Positions 51,946 through 62,637 are shown, counted from the first letter of the stretch. The stretch is DNA of 64,000 nt from Leisingera thetidis (GCF_025857195.1 NZ_CP109790.1:1-64000); one strand, 5' to 3'. Program-made: numbers and translations. The notes: a model not told the origin generated them from the sequence alone.

Positions 51946-52229
51946 GCTGTTTCCTCGTCTTCAAAACGGTTGGGCTCCAGCCCCAGAAGGGTCAGGGACT
52001 TGCGGCAGGATGCGGTGATGTTGGTGACTGAGAAGCCTACCTCCTCGGACCGCCACTGCTGCTCTGCGCCGAGCAGGAGCTGCAGGCAGCGCGAGGGCAT
52101 CAGAGCAACGCCGCGGCAGTCAATTTCGACTGCCCGGGAGCGTGCCCCTTGCAAAAATGCGATCAGCGGATCCAGTTCCGCGAAGGCGTTCGGCAGCTCC
52201 AAAATGTGCTTTTGCGTTTCCGTTGTCAT
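51942..52229 (-). CDS. STAS-domain protein, first gene of the che operon
   Basis: Protein of 95 aa from the ATG at 52229 (the frame extends to 52343 but without a plausible leader). It reads as a STAS/anti-anti-sigma-like fold (LPNAFAELDPLIAFLQGARSRAVEIDCRGVALMPSRCLQLLLG), but the usual phosphorylatable DSSG motif is replaced by LMPSRC. STAS proteins at the head of che operons occur in chemosensory systems that do not only steer flagella. The role here is unknown. Confidence 0.8.
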   Translation of the reverse strand: MTTETQKHILELPNAFAELDPLIAFLQGARSRAVEIDCRGVALMPSRCLQLLLGAEQQWRSEEVGFSVTNITASCRKSLTLLGLEPNRFEDEETA

Positions 52230-52652
52230 AATCGGCGATTCGCACCCCCGTTGTCGGCGATCAGTTCGAGTTTGATGATGAAATTGATAGGCGCCGGTCC
52301 TTAACATTTGATTGCCGACCCGCGCGCACAGAGGAGGATTCATAAGGAGCTCGCGGGCAAATCCGCACAGAAATTCCCCTCAATTTTTATCGGCATCCGG
52401 CAGGCCGGGGAATCACCCCGTCGGCCGCCCCAGGCCATAGCGGAGTGTGCTCCAACGGCCGCGCGCAGCCAGGGCGTGCATTTTTACCGGGTCTTTACAG
52501 AGTGACGCTGGAGCGCTGCGGACATCCTGGAAATTTGACGGAGAATCGGGGCGCACCGGCCCTTCCGTAAGCTGCAAATTAACATATGCGCCGCATCCTG
52601 AGAGGCATCACTTTTGCGGTGGCCTAGACCGCATTACTCTTAGGAGGACGGA
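52230..52652. promoter_or_regulatory. Divergent che/mcp intergenic region
   Basis: A 423-bp gap between the che operon (minus) and the chemoreceptor gene (plus). I find no gene. The 12-mer GGATGCCGATAA lies on the minus strand at 52387-52398 and is identical to one upstream of tssA. It contains GCCGATAA, the sigma-28 -10 consensus, but no TAAA -35 lies 15 bp upstream. The mcp start has a good AGGAGG site. Confidence 0.5.
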
Positions 52653-55016
52653 ATGAAAGCGCTTAAATCGCTCAAGCTGGCACATAAATTGCCGCTGTTT
52701 GTTGTTGGGTTCGGTGTGCTGGTGACGGCGATTCTCGTCACGATCAGCACGATCAGCTTTCAGCGCAGTGCAGAAAGCAATGCCCAGGACCGGCTGAGTT
52801 CAATGGTGGCGGACCGGAAACTCTCGGTGCAGACACTGCTGGACGGAATTCATGCGGACGTGCAGACACTGTCGGCGGTGCCGTCGACGGCGACAGCAAT
52901 TGAATGGCTGACGATGACCTGGAATGATCTGGATGGCAATCCGGGCCAGGTCCTGCGCCAGGCCTATATCGACGACAACCCGCACCCCATCGGGCAGAAG
53001 CATCTGCTGGCGCGCGCGAAGGGCGACTCGCCTTTCCACATGCATCATGAAAGCTTCCACCCGGCGTATAAGACCCTGATCGAAAGCAAGGGCTACTATG
53101 ATGCCTTCCTGATCAATCTGGCGGGCGACATCGTCTACTCGGTGTTCAAGGAAAACGACTTCGGCACCAATATGATGTCCGGCCCGTTCAAGGATTCCGG
53201 CCTGGCCAAGGTTTACCGTGCGGCGCTTGACGGCAGCCGTGGCGAAGTGTTCTTTGCCGATATGGAGCCTTACGCGCCTTCGGGTGGGGCTGCTGCGGCC
53301 TTTGCCGCGGCGCCGGTTGTGAATGACGCCAATCTCACGGTGGGTGTCCTGGCGGTTCAAATCCCTGTCGACCTGCTCGGGACCATCATCAACAATGAGC
53401 AGGGCATGGGGGAAACCACCCAGATCTACTTGGCGGGGGCTGACATGCTGGCCCGGACCGGCTCGCGGTTCGAAGGCGGGTTCGAAGTGCTCTCGAAACT
53501 GCCATCCACCAAACAAGTGGTTGAAGCCTTTGACGGCAAGTCGCATGCGCTGCCTGGTGTTCCCGGTCTCAACGGGCATCCGGTACTTGCCTATTCCGAG
53601 CCGCTGCCGCTTGAATTTGCGGACTGGGTGATCATTGCCGAGCAGGATTGGGCGGAGCTGATGGCTCCGGCTGCCAGAAAGCGCAACATGCTGCTTATGG
53701 CATCGCTGATCTGCGCCGGCGGCATGTCGTTCTTCGGCTGGCTGTTCGCCCGTTCGATCACCAAGCCGATTGACCGGATCTGCGAGAACATGGAGGCAGT
53801 GTCTTCCGGCGACCTCGATATCACTGTTGAAGCGGCCGGGCGCACCGATGAAATCGGCAAGATCGGCAAAACGCTGGTGTCGATGCAGGACGACTTGAAA
53901 CAAGCGCGCGCGGCTGAAGAAGAACGCGCTGAAATGCAGCGCCAGCAGCAGCAGGTGGTCGAAAGCCTGAGCGCCGGCCTGGTGCAATTGGCGGACGGGG
54001 ACTTCTCGCAGCCGATCACGGGCCGGTTCCCGGAGGAATACGAACAGCTGCGGCAGAACTTCAACAGCACCGTCAGCAACCTCAGCACTACCGTGCAGCA
54101 GGTGATCGAAGCGTCCGGCAGTATCCGCAACGGCGCTGCCGAGATCAGCCAGGCCTCGGACGACCTGTCGCACCGCACCGAAAGCCAGGCAGCCACGCTG
54201 GAAGAAACCGCCGCGGCATTGGATGAGCTGACTGCGTCGGTGAAATCCGCCGCCGAAGGCGCCCGCAGCGTCGAATCCACAATGTCGGAGGCACGCACCG
54301 AAGCGGAGAACAACCGTGAAGTGGTCCAAAGCGCGGTTTCCGCGATGACCGAGATCGAGCAGAGCTCGAACCACATCAGCCAGATCATCTCGGTGATCGA
54401 CGACATCGCCTTCCAGACCAACCTTCTGGCCCTGAACGCGGGTGTCGAGGCGGCGCGGGCAGGCGAGGCCGGAAAGGGATTTGCGGTGGTCGCCTCCGAG
54501 GTGCGTGCCCTGGCGCAGCGCTCGTCGGATGCGGCGATGGAGATCAAGACCCTGATCAGCGACAGCTCCAAACAGGTGGAGCGCGGCGTCGATCTGGTCG
54601 GCAAGGCCGGCGAGGCGCTGCAAAGCATTGTCGAGCAGGTCACTCATATCTCGCAGCTGGTTTCCGGCATCGCCGAAGGCGCTGCCGAGCAGTCGACCGG
54701 CCTCAATGAAATCAACACCGGAGTCACTCAGCTGGATCAGGTGACCCAGCAGAATGCGGCCATGGTGGAACAGGCCACCGCAGCCGGCCACATGCTGAAC
54801 ACCGATGCCACCAAACTGTCGGAACTGGTTTCCCGGTTCCGGGTGGCGGGCGGCAGCCCGGCGGTCCGCTCCGCCCCTGCGGCGCCTCCTGCGGCCAAAC
54901 CGGCGCCTTCGGCGCATGGCGAAAAAGGCTGGGAGATTGAGGCCAGCCCGGCACCGGCAGCGGCATCCGCTGCGGGCGCCGGCAATGCGGCCCGCGATCT
55001 GTGGCAGGACTTCTAA
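52653..55016 (+). CDS. Methyl-accepting chemotaxis protein
   Basis: Chemoreceptor of 787 aa. It has an N-terminal membrane helix (~12-37), a large periplasmic sensor (~38-345, cache-like, with [25 protein letters not shown]), a second membrane helix (~349-370) and HAMP domains (~372-500). The signalling tip is [31 protein letters not shown]. An Ala/Pro-rich tail ends in DLWQDF, whose W-x-x-F matches the C-terminal tether for CheR/CheB. It is divergent from the che operon and followed by cheB and cheD. The ligand is unknown. Confidence 0.95.
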   Translation: MKALKSLKLAHKLPLFVVGFGVLVTAILVTISTISFQRSAESNAQDRLSSMVADRKLSVQTLLDGIHADVQTLSAVPSTATAIEWLTMTWNDLDGNPGQVLRQAYIDDNPHPIGQKHLLARAKGDSPFHMHHESFHPAYKTLIESKGYYDAFLINLAGDIVYSVFKENDFGTNMMSGPFKDSGLAKVYRAALDGSRGEVFFADMEPYAPSGGAAAAFAAAPVVNDANLTVGVLAVQIPVDLLGTIINNEQGMGETTQIYLAGADMLARTGSRFEGGFEVLSKLPSTKQVVEAFDGKSHALPGVPGLNGHPVLAYSEPLPLEFADWVIIAEQDWAELMAPAARKRNMLLMASLICAGGMSFFGWLFARSITKPIDRICENMEAVSSGDLDITVEAAGRTDEIGKIGKTLVSMQDDLKQARAAEEERAEMQRQQQQVVESLSAGLVQLADGDFSQPITGRFPEEYEQLRQNFNSTVSNLSTTVQQVIEASGSIRNGAAEISQASDDLSHRTESQAATLEETAAALDELTASVKSAAEGARSVESTMSEARTEAENNREVVQSAVSAMTEIEQSSNHISQIISVIDDIAFQTNLLALNAGVEAARAGEAGKGFAVVASEVRALAQRSSDAAMEIKTLISDSSKQVERGVDLVGKAGEALQSIVEQVTHISQLVSGIAEGAAEQSTGLNEINTGVTQLDQVTQQNAAMVEQATAAGHMLNTDATKLSELVSRFRVAGGSPAVRSAPAAPPAAKPAPSAHGEKGWEIEASPAPAAASAAGAGNAARDLWQDF

Positions 55017-55027
55017 GTACTCACCGG

Positions 55028-55055
55028 AGGCGCCGCGGCTCAGGCTGCGGCGCCT
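55028..55055 (+). terminator. Hairpin after the MCP gene
   Basis: AGGCGCCGC / GCGGCGCCT stem with a 10-nt loop, 12 bp after the MCP stop. There is only TTC behind it, so it may be a weak or partial terminator ahead of cheB. Confidence 0.5.
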
Positions 55056-55116
55056 TCAGACCTTGGCAACCTGTGCCTGAAATTCCCAGGGCACTGCAAA
55101 CCAACTGGGGAATCCA

Positions 55117-56127
55117 TTGCCTTCGCGAAACTTATTGATCATTACCACTGACCGCAGCTTTGCCCGCAACCTGCAAAGCTATATGGAAACCGCCTATTCC
55201 GGCATGAAAGTGCTCTTGGCAAACAATCTGATGATGGCCTACAACCAGGCTGAAGCCGCTCAGCCGGTATTTGCGTTTGTGGAAGACGGGTTCACCAAGC
55301 TGCCCGAGTTCGAAATGATGATGGCGCTGTTTTCCGCCATGGATACCCGCTGGGTGTCCGTCATGGACACGCAAGGCGCCACACCAGCCCGGAAATCCTC
55401 GCCGCTGCTGGATGTCGGGGCGGGCATCTTCGAACTGACGAAAGCCGATCATCCCAGCCAGTTCGCGCAGTATTTCGACATGATGGTCAAGGCGCCGCGC
55501 CGCAGCCCCCGTGCCGCCGGCGGCCCTGCTGCCAGCCGCCCGGCTGCCGCCGCCGGCGCCAGCAAAAAGCTGATTCTGATCGGGTCATCAACCGGCGGGG
55601 TGGAAGCTCTGCGCAGTGTGCTGGTCGGCTTCCCCTTCGATTGCCCGCCTACTTTGATTGTGCAGCATACGGGCAAGAACTTCGGCAGCGGTCTGGTCTC
55701 GCTGCTGGACCGGATCTGCCCGGCGCGGGTGCGCGCTGCCGAGGACGGGATCGCACTGGAAGCCGGCTATGTATACATTGCCGCAGGCCAGCGCCGCCAC
55801 ATGGGGCTGAGCAACCGCAAGCCGCTGCGCCTGAGGATGAAGGAAGGTCCGGATATTTCCGGCCATACGCCTTCTGTTGACGCTCTGTTCACCTCCGCCG
55901 TGCCATATGGGAAGGACGTTGTTGCCACCATCCTGACGGGGATGGGCCAGGACGGTGCCCGGGGCCTTCTGGAACTGCGCAAGGCCGGCGCCAAAACCTT
56001 TGCCCAGGACGAAAAGTCCTCGGTCGTCTACGGGATGCCCAGGGTAGCCTGGGACATCGGCGCCGCCCAGCAGCAGGTGCCGCTGACCCGGATGGCCAGC
56101 ACAATACTACAGGCCAGCAAGGCTTGA
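55117..56127 (+). CDS. cheB: CheB-type methylesterase with degenerate receiver
   Basis: Protein of 336 aa from a TTG with GGGGAA upstream. The N-terminal ~120 residues have receiver-like length and pattern but lack the phosphorylation aspartate motif (FAFVEDGFTKL where D-x-x-M-P would be). A Pro/Ala linker (~128-148) leads to the methylesterase domain, with catalytic S158 in GSSTGG, H184 in QHTG and Asp in GMGQDGARG. It should remove receptor methyl groups but may not be activated by CheA in the usual way. It is downstream of the mcp and upstream of cheD. Confidence 0.9.
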   Translation: MPSRNLLIITTDRSFARNLQSYMETAYSGMKVLLANNLMMAYNQAEAAQPVFAFVEDGFTKLPEFEMMMALFSAMDTRWVSVMDTQGATPARKSSPLLDVGAGIFELTKADHPSQFAQYFDMMVKAPRRSPRAAGGPAASRPAAAAGASKKLILIGSSTGGVEALRSVLVGFPFDCPPTLIVQHTGKNFGSGLVSLLDRICPARVRAAEDGIALEAGYVYIAAGQRRHMGLSNRKPLRLRMKEGPDISGHTPSVDALFTSAVPYGKDVVATILTGMGQDGARGLLELRKAGAKTFAQDEKSSVVYGMPRVAWDIGAAQQQVPLTRMASTILQASKA

Positions 56128-56152
56128 ACTCACCGCAAGAAGGGACCTGACA

Positions 56153-56716
56153 TTGACCACTGTTTTCGCAAACTCGAAATCCGTAACGGTTCTGCAAGGG
56201 GAATACAAGGTCAGCATGGATCCGAAAACCATGTTCTCCACAGTGCTTGGTTCGTGCATCGCGGCGTGTATTTATGATCCTGAAAATGGCGTGGGGGGGA
56301 TGAACCATTTTCTGCTGGCCAATGCCCGCCAGGGCGGAGCGGCCAACGCCCGCTACGGCATTCACGCAATGGAGCTGCTGATCAACGGGATCATGAAGAA
56401 AGGCGCGGTCCGGTCCAATCTGAAAGCCAAGGTTTTCGGCGGCGCCAAGATGTCGGCAAACCTGTCGGATATTGGTGCCGCCAATGCCGATTTCGTACAG
56501 CGCTTCCTGCGGGATGAGGGCATTCCCTGCATATCCTCCAGCGTAGGCGGCACTTCGGCACGGCGGGTGCGTTTCCACCCCTGCTCGGGCGCCGCCCAGC
56601 AGACCCATGTGAAAGACGACCGCAAGCTCGGCGAACTGGAGCAGCGCGCGGCAATCCGTCCGGCGCCGGCACCAGCCCCGGCAGCCGATGGTGTGGGCGC
56701 GGTCACCCTGTTCTGA
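56153..56716 (+). CDS. cheD: Chemoreceptor glutamine deamidase CheD
   Basis: CheD of 187 aa starting at TTG (GAAGGGA upstream). The catalytic pair C35 (TVLGSCIAACIYDP) and H52 (GGMNHFLL) is present, and VKAKVFGGAKM-like LKAKVFGGAKM follows. It deamidates receptor glutamines and can bind CheY-type proteins. The C-terminal ~30 residues are a Pro/Ala-rich extension of no known role. Confidence 0.94.
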   Translation: MTTVFANSKSVTVLQGEYKVSMDPKTMFSTVLGSCIAACIYDPENGVGGMNHFLLANARQGGAANARYGIHAMELLINGIMKKGAVRSNLKAKVFGGAKMSANLSDIGAANADFVQRFLRDEGIPCISSSVGGTSARRVRFHPCSGAAQQTHVKDDRKLGELEQRAAIRPAPAPAPAADGVGAVTLF

Positions 56717-56803
56717 TCCGCATGCGCGGGGATTGCGGGCCGCCGGGCCTGCAGCAAATTCCGTTTGCCCGCGCCGGCCGGCACAGGTAGTCCCTTAGGG
56801 GCT

Positions 56804-57607
56804 ATGAGAACAAACCAGATTTCAATTGCAGTTTCTTTGGTTTTGCCGGGACTCCGGCAATGCCTGCTGGCCGCCGCCGTCCTGTTTGCGGGCCTGGCAG
56901 CCATGGCCCAGGCCCAGGTCACGGTATTCGCCGCGGCCAGCACCAAAACCGCGCTGGATGAGGCGGCCGCAGATTACAGGGCTGAAACCGGGCGGGCTCT
57001 GACCATCTCCTATGCGGGTTCCCCGGCCCTTGCCAGGCAGATCCAGCTCGGCGCTCCGGCGGATGTCTTCATCTCGGCCAATCCCGGCTGGATGGACGTG
57101 CTGCAGCAGGACGGGCTGGTGGCGGCGACGTCGCGGCTGGATCTTCTGTCCAACCGGCTGGTCCTCATCGCCCATGGCACCGGCGCGGCTCCGCTGGACC
57201 TGGAAACCGCTGATCTGAGCGCTGTTCTGGGCGAAGGCCGCCTGGCCATGGGGCTGGTCGATTCCGTGCCTGCGGGCATCTATGGAAAGGCCGCGCTGAC
57301 CGCACTGGGGCAATGGGCTGCCGTGGCGCCAAAGGTGGCGCAGGCCGCCAATGTGCGGGCGGCGCTGGCGCTGGTGTCGTCCGGCGAGGCGCCGATGGGC
57401 GTGGTCTATGCCACCGATGCAGCTGCGGAAAGGAATGTGACAGTGATCGCGGATTTCCCCGGAGACAGCCACCCCCCGATCACTTATCCCGCTGCAAGGG
57501 TCTCCGGCGGCAATGAGGATGAGGCCCAGGCGTTTCTGGACTACTTGCAAAGCCCGGCCTCCAGAAGCATCTTTCAGCGGCACGGTTTCGGAGTCCCGGC
57601 GCCGTGA
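56804..57607 (+). CDS. modA: Molybdate ABC transporter substrate-binding protein ModA
   Basis: Periplasmic binding protein of 267 aa. The ATG at 56804 (TAGGGG upstream) is followed by a signal peptide (LLAAAVLFAGLAAMAQA), and the mature part begins QVTVFAAASTKTALDEAA, the ModA hallmark. SYAGSPALARQIQLGAPADVFISAN contains the oxyanion-binding residues. The stop overlaps modB by 4 bp. No ModE repressor gene is present nearby. Confidence 0.95.
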   Translation: MRTNQISIAVSLVLPGLRQCLLAAAVLFAGLAAMAQAQVTVFAAASTKTALDEAAADYRAETGRALTISYAGSPALARQIQLGAPADVFISANPGWMDVLQQDGLVAATSRLDLLSNRLVLIAHGTGAAPLDLETADLSAVLGEGRLAMGLVDSVPAGIYGKAALTALGQWAAVAPKVAQAANVRAALALVSSGEAPMGVVYATDAAAERNVTVIADFPGDSHPPITYPAARVSGGNEDEAQAFLDYLQSPASRSIFQRHGFGVPAP

Positions 57608-58308
57608 GCACTGAGGCGGCATGGCTGGGACCTGAGGAATGGCAAGCGGTGATGCTGTCCCTGCGGGTCTCGCTCTGGGCCACGTTTGCAGCGCTGCCGC
57701 TGGCGGTCTTTGTGGCTTATGCGCTGGCCCGCTGGCAGTTTCCCGGCAAGCAGGTTCTGAACAGCCTGGTGCATCTGCCGCTGATCCTGCCGCCGGTGGT
57801 AACGGGCTATCTGCTGCTGATGGTCTTTGGCACCAAAGGGCCGGTCGGCGGAGCGCTGCAGCAGATCGGCATCGTCTTTGCCTTCCGCTGGACCGGAGCG
57901 GCGCTGGCGGCGGGGATCATGGCCTTTCCCCTGATGGTGCGGGCGATCCGGCTGTCGGTGGAAGCGGTCGATCCCAAGCTGGAGCAGGCGGCGGCCACAT
58001 TGGGTGCGCCACGGGTTTTGAGTTTTGCCACCATAACCCTGCCGATGATCCTGCCCGGCCTGATTGCCGGCACCGTGCTGGGATTTGCCAAGGCAATGGG
58101 CGAGTTCGGCGCCACCATCACCTTTGTCTCCAGCATTCCGGGGCAGACGCAGACGCTGCCCTCGGCGATTTACACCTTCCTGCAGGTGCCGGGCGGAGAG
58201 ACCGCTGCGCTGCGGCTGACACTGGTGTCGATCGCCATTGCGCTCAGCGCGCTGCTGCTGTCCGAGGTTCTGGCCCGGCGGGCGGCAGACCGGACCGGGG
58301 GGCAGTGA
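57604..58308 (+). CDS. modB: Molybdate ABC transporter permease ModB
   Basis: Permease of 234 aa with five to six membrane helices and the EAA loop (VEAVDPKLEQAAATLGAPRV), then GFAKAMGEFGATITFVSSIPGQTQTLP, typical for ModB. It starts at GTG overlapping modA and ends overlapping modC (TGATG). Confidence 0.95.
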   Translation: MSTEAAWLGPEEWQAVMLSLRVSLWATFAALPLAVFVAYALARWQFPGKQVLNSLVHLPLILPPVVTGYLLLMVFGTKGPVGGALQQIGIVFAFRWTGAALAAGIMAFPLMVRAIRLSVEAVDPKLEQAAATLGAPRVLSFATITLPMILPGLIAGTVLGFAKAMGEFGATITFVSSIPGQTQTLPSAIYTFLQVPGGETAALRLTLVSIAIALSALLLSEVLARRAADRTGGQ

Positions 58309-59393
58309 TGCTGACGGTCTCGATGCAACATGCGCTGCCGGGGTTCGGGCTGGACATTCAATTCGAGGCACCGCCGGGTGTCACCGTTCTGTTCGGGCGG
58401 TCCGGCACCGGCAAGACCACGGTGATCCAGGCGGTTGCCGGCCTGCTGCGGCCCGACCACGGGCGGGTTGTGCTGAATGGCGGGGTGCTGTTTGACACCG
58501 GTCAGCAGCATTGGCTGCCGCCGCACAAGCGCCGGATGGGATATGTGTTTCAGGAAGGGCGGCTGTTTCCGCATATGACGGTGCGGCAGAACCTGTTGTT
58601 CGGGCAATGGTTTGCGCCTCGGGGCGCCAAAAGGGAAAGCCTGGACCGGGTGGCGGAGCTGCTGGGGATCACCGCCTTGCTGCACCGGCGGCCCGGGCGG
58701 CTGTCGGGCGGTGAGAAACAGCGGGTGGCGATCGGCCGGGCTCTGCTGTCTGCGCCAAGCATGATCCTGGCGGATGAGCCGCTGTCGGCGCTGGATGAGG
58801 CGCGCAAGGCAGAGATCCTGCCCTATTTCGAGCGGCTGCGGGACGAAATCGGCATTCCGATGCTCTATGTCAGCCACTCCGCCGCCGAAGTGGCCCGGCT
58901 GGCCACAACGGTTGTGGTGCTGCAGGACGGCAAGGTGCTGCGCCAGGGCAGCGCGGCAGAGGTGCTGGGGGATTCCGCGGTCATGCCTGCCGGGGTGCGC
59001 GCTGCCGGGGCGCTGCTGGAGGCGCGGGTGGCCCGGCACCATGCCGACGGGCTGACGGAACTGGATGCGGGCGGGGTGCCGTTGTTTCTGCCGCAGATCG
59101 CACAGGCGCCGGGCAGCCCGGTGCGGGTGCGGATCTCGGCGCATGAGGTGATCCTGTCGCGCCGGCGCCCTGAAGGCCTGTCGGCGCTCAACATCCTGCC
59201 GGGCACGATTGAGCATGTCCGCAGCGGCAATGGGCCCGGAGCGATGGTCTCGCTGCAGACCCCGGTCGGGCGGCTGCTGGCCCGGGTGACGCGGCGGTCG
59301 GCGCAGGCCCTGGGGCTGGCGGAGGGCGCGGACTGCTTTGCCATTGTCAAAACCGTCTCCATCGCGCCGGAGGATGTCGGCGGAGGCGGATAA
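58308..59393 (+). CDS. modC: Molybdate ABC transporter ATP-binding protein ModC
   Basis: ABC ATPase of 361 aa: Walker A GRSGTGKTT, signature LSGGEKQRVAIGRAL, Walker B MILADEPLSALD and the H-loop in LYVSHS. The C-terminal ~75 residues form the mop-type molybdate-binding domain (SALNILPGTIEHV, VGRLLARVTRRSAQAL). The start at 58308 overlaps the modB stop. A longer open frame upstream in the same phase is not coding. Confidence 0.95.
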   Translation: MLTVSMQHALPGFGLDIQFEAPPGVTVLFGRSGTGKTTVIQAVAGLLRPDHGRVVLNGGVLFDTGQQHWLPPHKRRMGYVFQEGRLFPHMTVRQNLLFGQWFAPRGAKRESLDRVAELLGITALLHRRPGRLSGGEKQRVAIGRALLSAPSMILADEPLSALDEARKAEILPYFERLRDEIGIPMLYVSHSAAEVARLATTVVVLQDGKVLRQGSAAEVLGDSAVMPAGVRAAGALLEARVARHHADGLTELDAGGVPLFLPQIAQAPGSPVRVRISAHEVILSRRRPEGLSALNILPGTIEHVRSGNGPGAMVSLQTPVGRLLARVTRRSAQALGLAEGADCFAIVKTVSIAPEDVGGGG

Positions 59394-59518
59394 GGCCGTT
59401 GCTCCCGTCTTCAAAAATTGCAAAACAATCCTTCATGCATTCTTGATACGGAAATAAGTTCGGTTGCGCAGATCAGGCGGGTATCAATGGGGCAGCACTT
59501 CAGCAGGAAAGGCAGCCC

Positions 59519-60349
<831 letters not shown>

Positions 60350-60359
60350 CGGCGGGGGG

Positions 60360-60390
60360 AGCGCCCGGCCCGAATATGTGCCCGGGCGCT
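60360..60390. terminator. Bidirectional hairpin between allE and bhcR
   Basis: AGCGCCCGG / CCGGGCGCT stem (60360-60368 and 60382-60390) with a 13-nt loop in the 51-bp gap between convergent genes. There is no T run, so termination strength is uncertain. Confidence 0.5.
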
Positions 60391-60400
60391 GCCCGGCTGG

Positions 60401-61234
60401 TCAGCCGGGCGGGCGCTGATCCGCTGCCGGTGCGCCCAGCCCGTATGACAGTTTTTCCGCGGCGCCTCTGACCAGGGCGCCGATTTCGTTGATGCGCGCG
60501 TCGGGCATCCGGGCGGAGGGGCCGGAGACGGAGATCCCGGCCAGAGCTTCGCCCTGCATGCCAAAAACCGGCGCCGCCACGCAGCGCATGCCTGGCGCCT
60601 TTTCCTCGTCATCGAAAGACCAGCCGCGGCGGCGGATCTGCGCCAGATCTTCACGCAGGGTTTCCGCAGAAGTCAGTGTTTTTCCAGTGAACTGCTGCAG
60701 AGTCCGTCCCCGCAGGAAGCGGGCCAGCTGATCCTCTCCAAAACAGCTGAGAAGCGCCTTGCCGATGCCGGACGCGTGCATCGGGGAGGTGGTGCCGGGC
60801 GGGAAGAAGGCGCGGATCGACTCATGGGTTTCCACCTGGCTCACGAACATCACGTCGCCGCCGCGTTCGATTCCGAGGTTCGAGGTTTCGCCGGTGGCCT
60901 CCATCAGTTCCCGCATCACCGGCCGCGCCCGCTCGATCACGCTGGAGCGGCGCAGGAAGGCGGAGCCCAAGCGGAAGGCCATCGCGCCGATGTGCCAGGT
61001 CTGGGACTGCGGCTCCATCTCGACAATCCGGCGCGCCTCCAGAGTGGCCAGCACCCGGTACATGGTCGCCGCCGACTGACCCAGTGCCGTGGACAATTCC
61101 GTCAGTGTCATGCCGCTGGCACCCGCCAGCGCGTCGAGCACGTCCAGCGCCCGGTCGAGCGACTGGATGGTGGCCGGCTGGCTGGCGGAATCAAAGCTTT
61201 TGGGGCGGCCCTTGCGGCGCGGCGGCTGGGGCAT
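60401..61234 (-). CDS. bhcR: IclR-family regulator BhcR
   Basis: IclR-type regulator of 277 aa; ATG 61234 has GGAAGG at good spacing, better than the TTG at 61240. The winged helix (~20-80) includes QSLDRALDVLDALAGASGMTLTEL and SAATMYRVLATLEARRIVEM. The effector domain has GIERGGDVMFVSQVETHESIRAFF, HASGIGKALLSCF and AAPVFGMQGEALAGISVSGP. It is divergent from bhcA. In Paracoccus BhcR controls the bhc genes in response to glyoxylate, and the same is inferred here. Confidence 0.92.
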   Translation of the reverse strand: MPQPPRRKGRPKSFDSASQPATIQSLDRALDVLDALAGASGMTLTELSTALGQSAATMYRVLATLEARRIVEMEPQSQTWHIGAMAFRLGSAFLRRSSVIERARPVMRELMEATGETSNLGIERGGDVMFVSQVETHESIRAFFPPGTTSPMHASGIGKALLSCFGEDQLARFLRGRTLQQFTGKTLTSAETLREDLAQIRRRGWSFDDEEKAPGMRCVAAPVFGMQGEALAGISVSGPSARMPDARINEIGALVRGAAEKLSYGLGAPAADQRPPG

Positions 61235-61432
61235 TTTCAAGCCTTCCGAGGTAATTCAAACAGCTGCTTATGGATAAAACTGAAAATCGCCTCTGTACAG
61301 TGAAAAAAGCCATATGACTGTTTTTAAAAAACTATTCGCGAACAATCCGGTATATGAAAGCTTTTTTCAAAAAAGTTTCCCTGCGCGCGGCATCCCTCTA
61401 AAGTGAAGGAAATCGCCACAGGAGGGCACGAC
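61235..61432. promoter_or_regulatory. bhcR-bhcA control region with A/T-rich palindromes
   Basis: This 198-bp divergent region contains GTTTTTAAAAAAC (61320-61332), CTTTTTTCAAAAAAG (61361-61375, a perfect 7-bp inverted repeat) and a spaced ACAGT...ACTGT pair. These are strikingly AT-rich in a GC-rich window and are good candidates for BhcR operators. AGGAGG lies just before bhcA. Confidence 0.65.
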
Positions 61433-62623
61433 ATGAGCTTTCAAAACCCGGTTTTCATTCCCGGTCCGACCAATATGCCCGAAGCGCTGCGCAAGGCGGT
61501 GGACATGCCGACGCTGGACCACCGCTCGCCGCTGTTCGGCCAGATCCTGCACCCTGCGCTGGCCGGCGTGAAGAAGGTTCTGAAAAGCGCAACCGCCGAG
61601 ATCTTTGTCTTTCCGTCGACCGGCACCGGCGGCTGGGAAACTGCGATCACCAACACGCTGAACGCGGGCGACAAGATCCTGGCCGCGCGCAACGGCATGT
61701 TCAGCCACCGCTGGATCGACATGTGCCAGCGCCACGGGCTGGACGTTCAGGTTGTCGAGACACCCTGGGGCGAAGGCCTGCCGGCGGACCGCTATGAGGA
61801 AATCCTGACCGCCGACAAATCCCACGAGATCAAGGTGGTTCTGGCGACCCACAACGAGACCGCAACCGGTGTGAAATCCGATATCGCCGCCGTGCGCCGC
61901 ACGCTGGATGCGGCCGGCCACCCGGCGCTGCTGTTTGTTGACGGCGTCAGTTCGATTGCCTCGATGGACTTCCGGATGGATGAATGGGGAGTCGATATTG
62001 CCGTCACCGGCTCGCAGAAGGGCTTTATGCTGCCGCCGGGCCTGGCCATCGTCGGCTTCTCGCCCAAGGCAATGGCGGCCGCCAAGACCGCGACCCTGCC
62101 GCGCACGTTCTTTGACATCAAGGACATGGCCGCAGGCTACGCCAACAGCGCCTATCCCTATACGCCCGCCGTCGGTTTGCTGAACGGTCTGAACATGGCC
62201 TGTGGTATGCTGCTGGACGAAGGGCTGGAGAACGTCTTTGCCCGCCACCACCGGATTGCTGAGGGTGTTCGCGCCGCGGTCCGGGCCTGGGGGCTGGAGC
62301 TGTGCGCCGTGTCGCCGGACGTCTATTCCGACAGCGTCAGCGCCATCCGCACGCCGGAGGGGTTTGATGCCAACAAATTCGTGAGCCTGGCGGCGGAGAA
62401 ATACGGCGTCGCCTTTGGCACCGGCCTGGGTGAAGTCGCAGGCAAGGTGTTCCGCATCGGCCACCTGGGCAGCCTGACCGACGTGATGACGCTGTCGGGC
62501 ATTGCGACCGCCGAAATGGTCATGGCTGATCTTGGCCTGAACATCCAGCTGGGTTCCGGCGTGGCGGCGGCACAGGACTACTACCGCGGCAACGCCGCCA
62601 ACAGCGCCAAGGCCGCCGCCTGA
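61433..62623 (+). CDS. bhcA: Aspartate-glyoxylate aminotransferase BhcA
   Basis: Class V PLP aminotransferase of 396 aa with AGGAGG before ATG 61433. It begins SFQNPVFIPGPTNMPEALRKA, has FVFPSTGTGGWETAI and the PLP lysine K196 in GSQKGFMLPPGL. It converts glyoxylate to glycine using aspartate, the first step of the beta-hydroxyaspartate cycle. The gene order bhcR / bhcABC is the known bhc layout. It ends overlapping the first possible bhcB start (TGATG). Confidence 0.95.
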   Translation: MSFQNPVFIPGPTNMPEALRKAVDMPTLDHRSPLFGQILHPALAGVKKVLKSATAEIFVFPSTGTGGWETAITNTLNAGDKILAARNGMFSHRWIDMCQRHGLDVQVVETPWGEGLPADRYEEILTADKSHEIKVVLATHNETATGVKSDIAAVRRTLDAAGHPALLFVDGVSSIASMDFRMDEWGVDIAVTGSQKGFMLPPGLAIVGFSPKAMAAAKTATLPRTFFDIKDMAAGYANSAYPYTPAVGLLNGLNMACGMLLDEGLENVFARHHRIAEGVRAAVRAWGLELCAVSPDVYSDSVSAIRTPEGFDANKFVSLAAEKYGVAFGTGLGEVAGKVFRIGHLGSLTDVMTLSGIATAEMVMADLGLNIQLGSGVAAAQDYYRGNAANSAKAAA

Positions 62624-62637
62624 TGAAGGATACCGCT

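Noticed and set aside
52387..52398. Sigma-28 flagellar promoter for the che operon
   Set aside because: The -10 box GCCGATAA is perfect, but no TAAA-type -35 is found at the right distance.
57639..58307. Upstream extension of modC in the same phase
   Set aside because: It overlaps modB fully in another frame and has no ABC-family content; the ABC domain starts at 58308.
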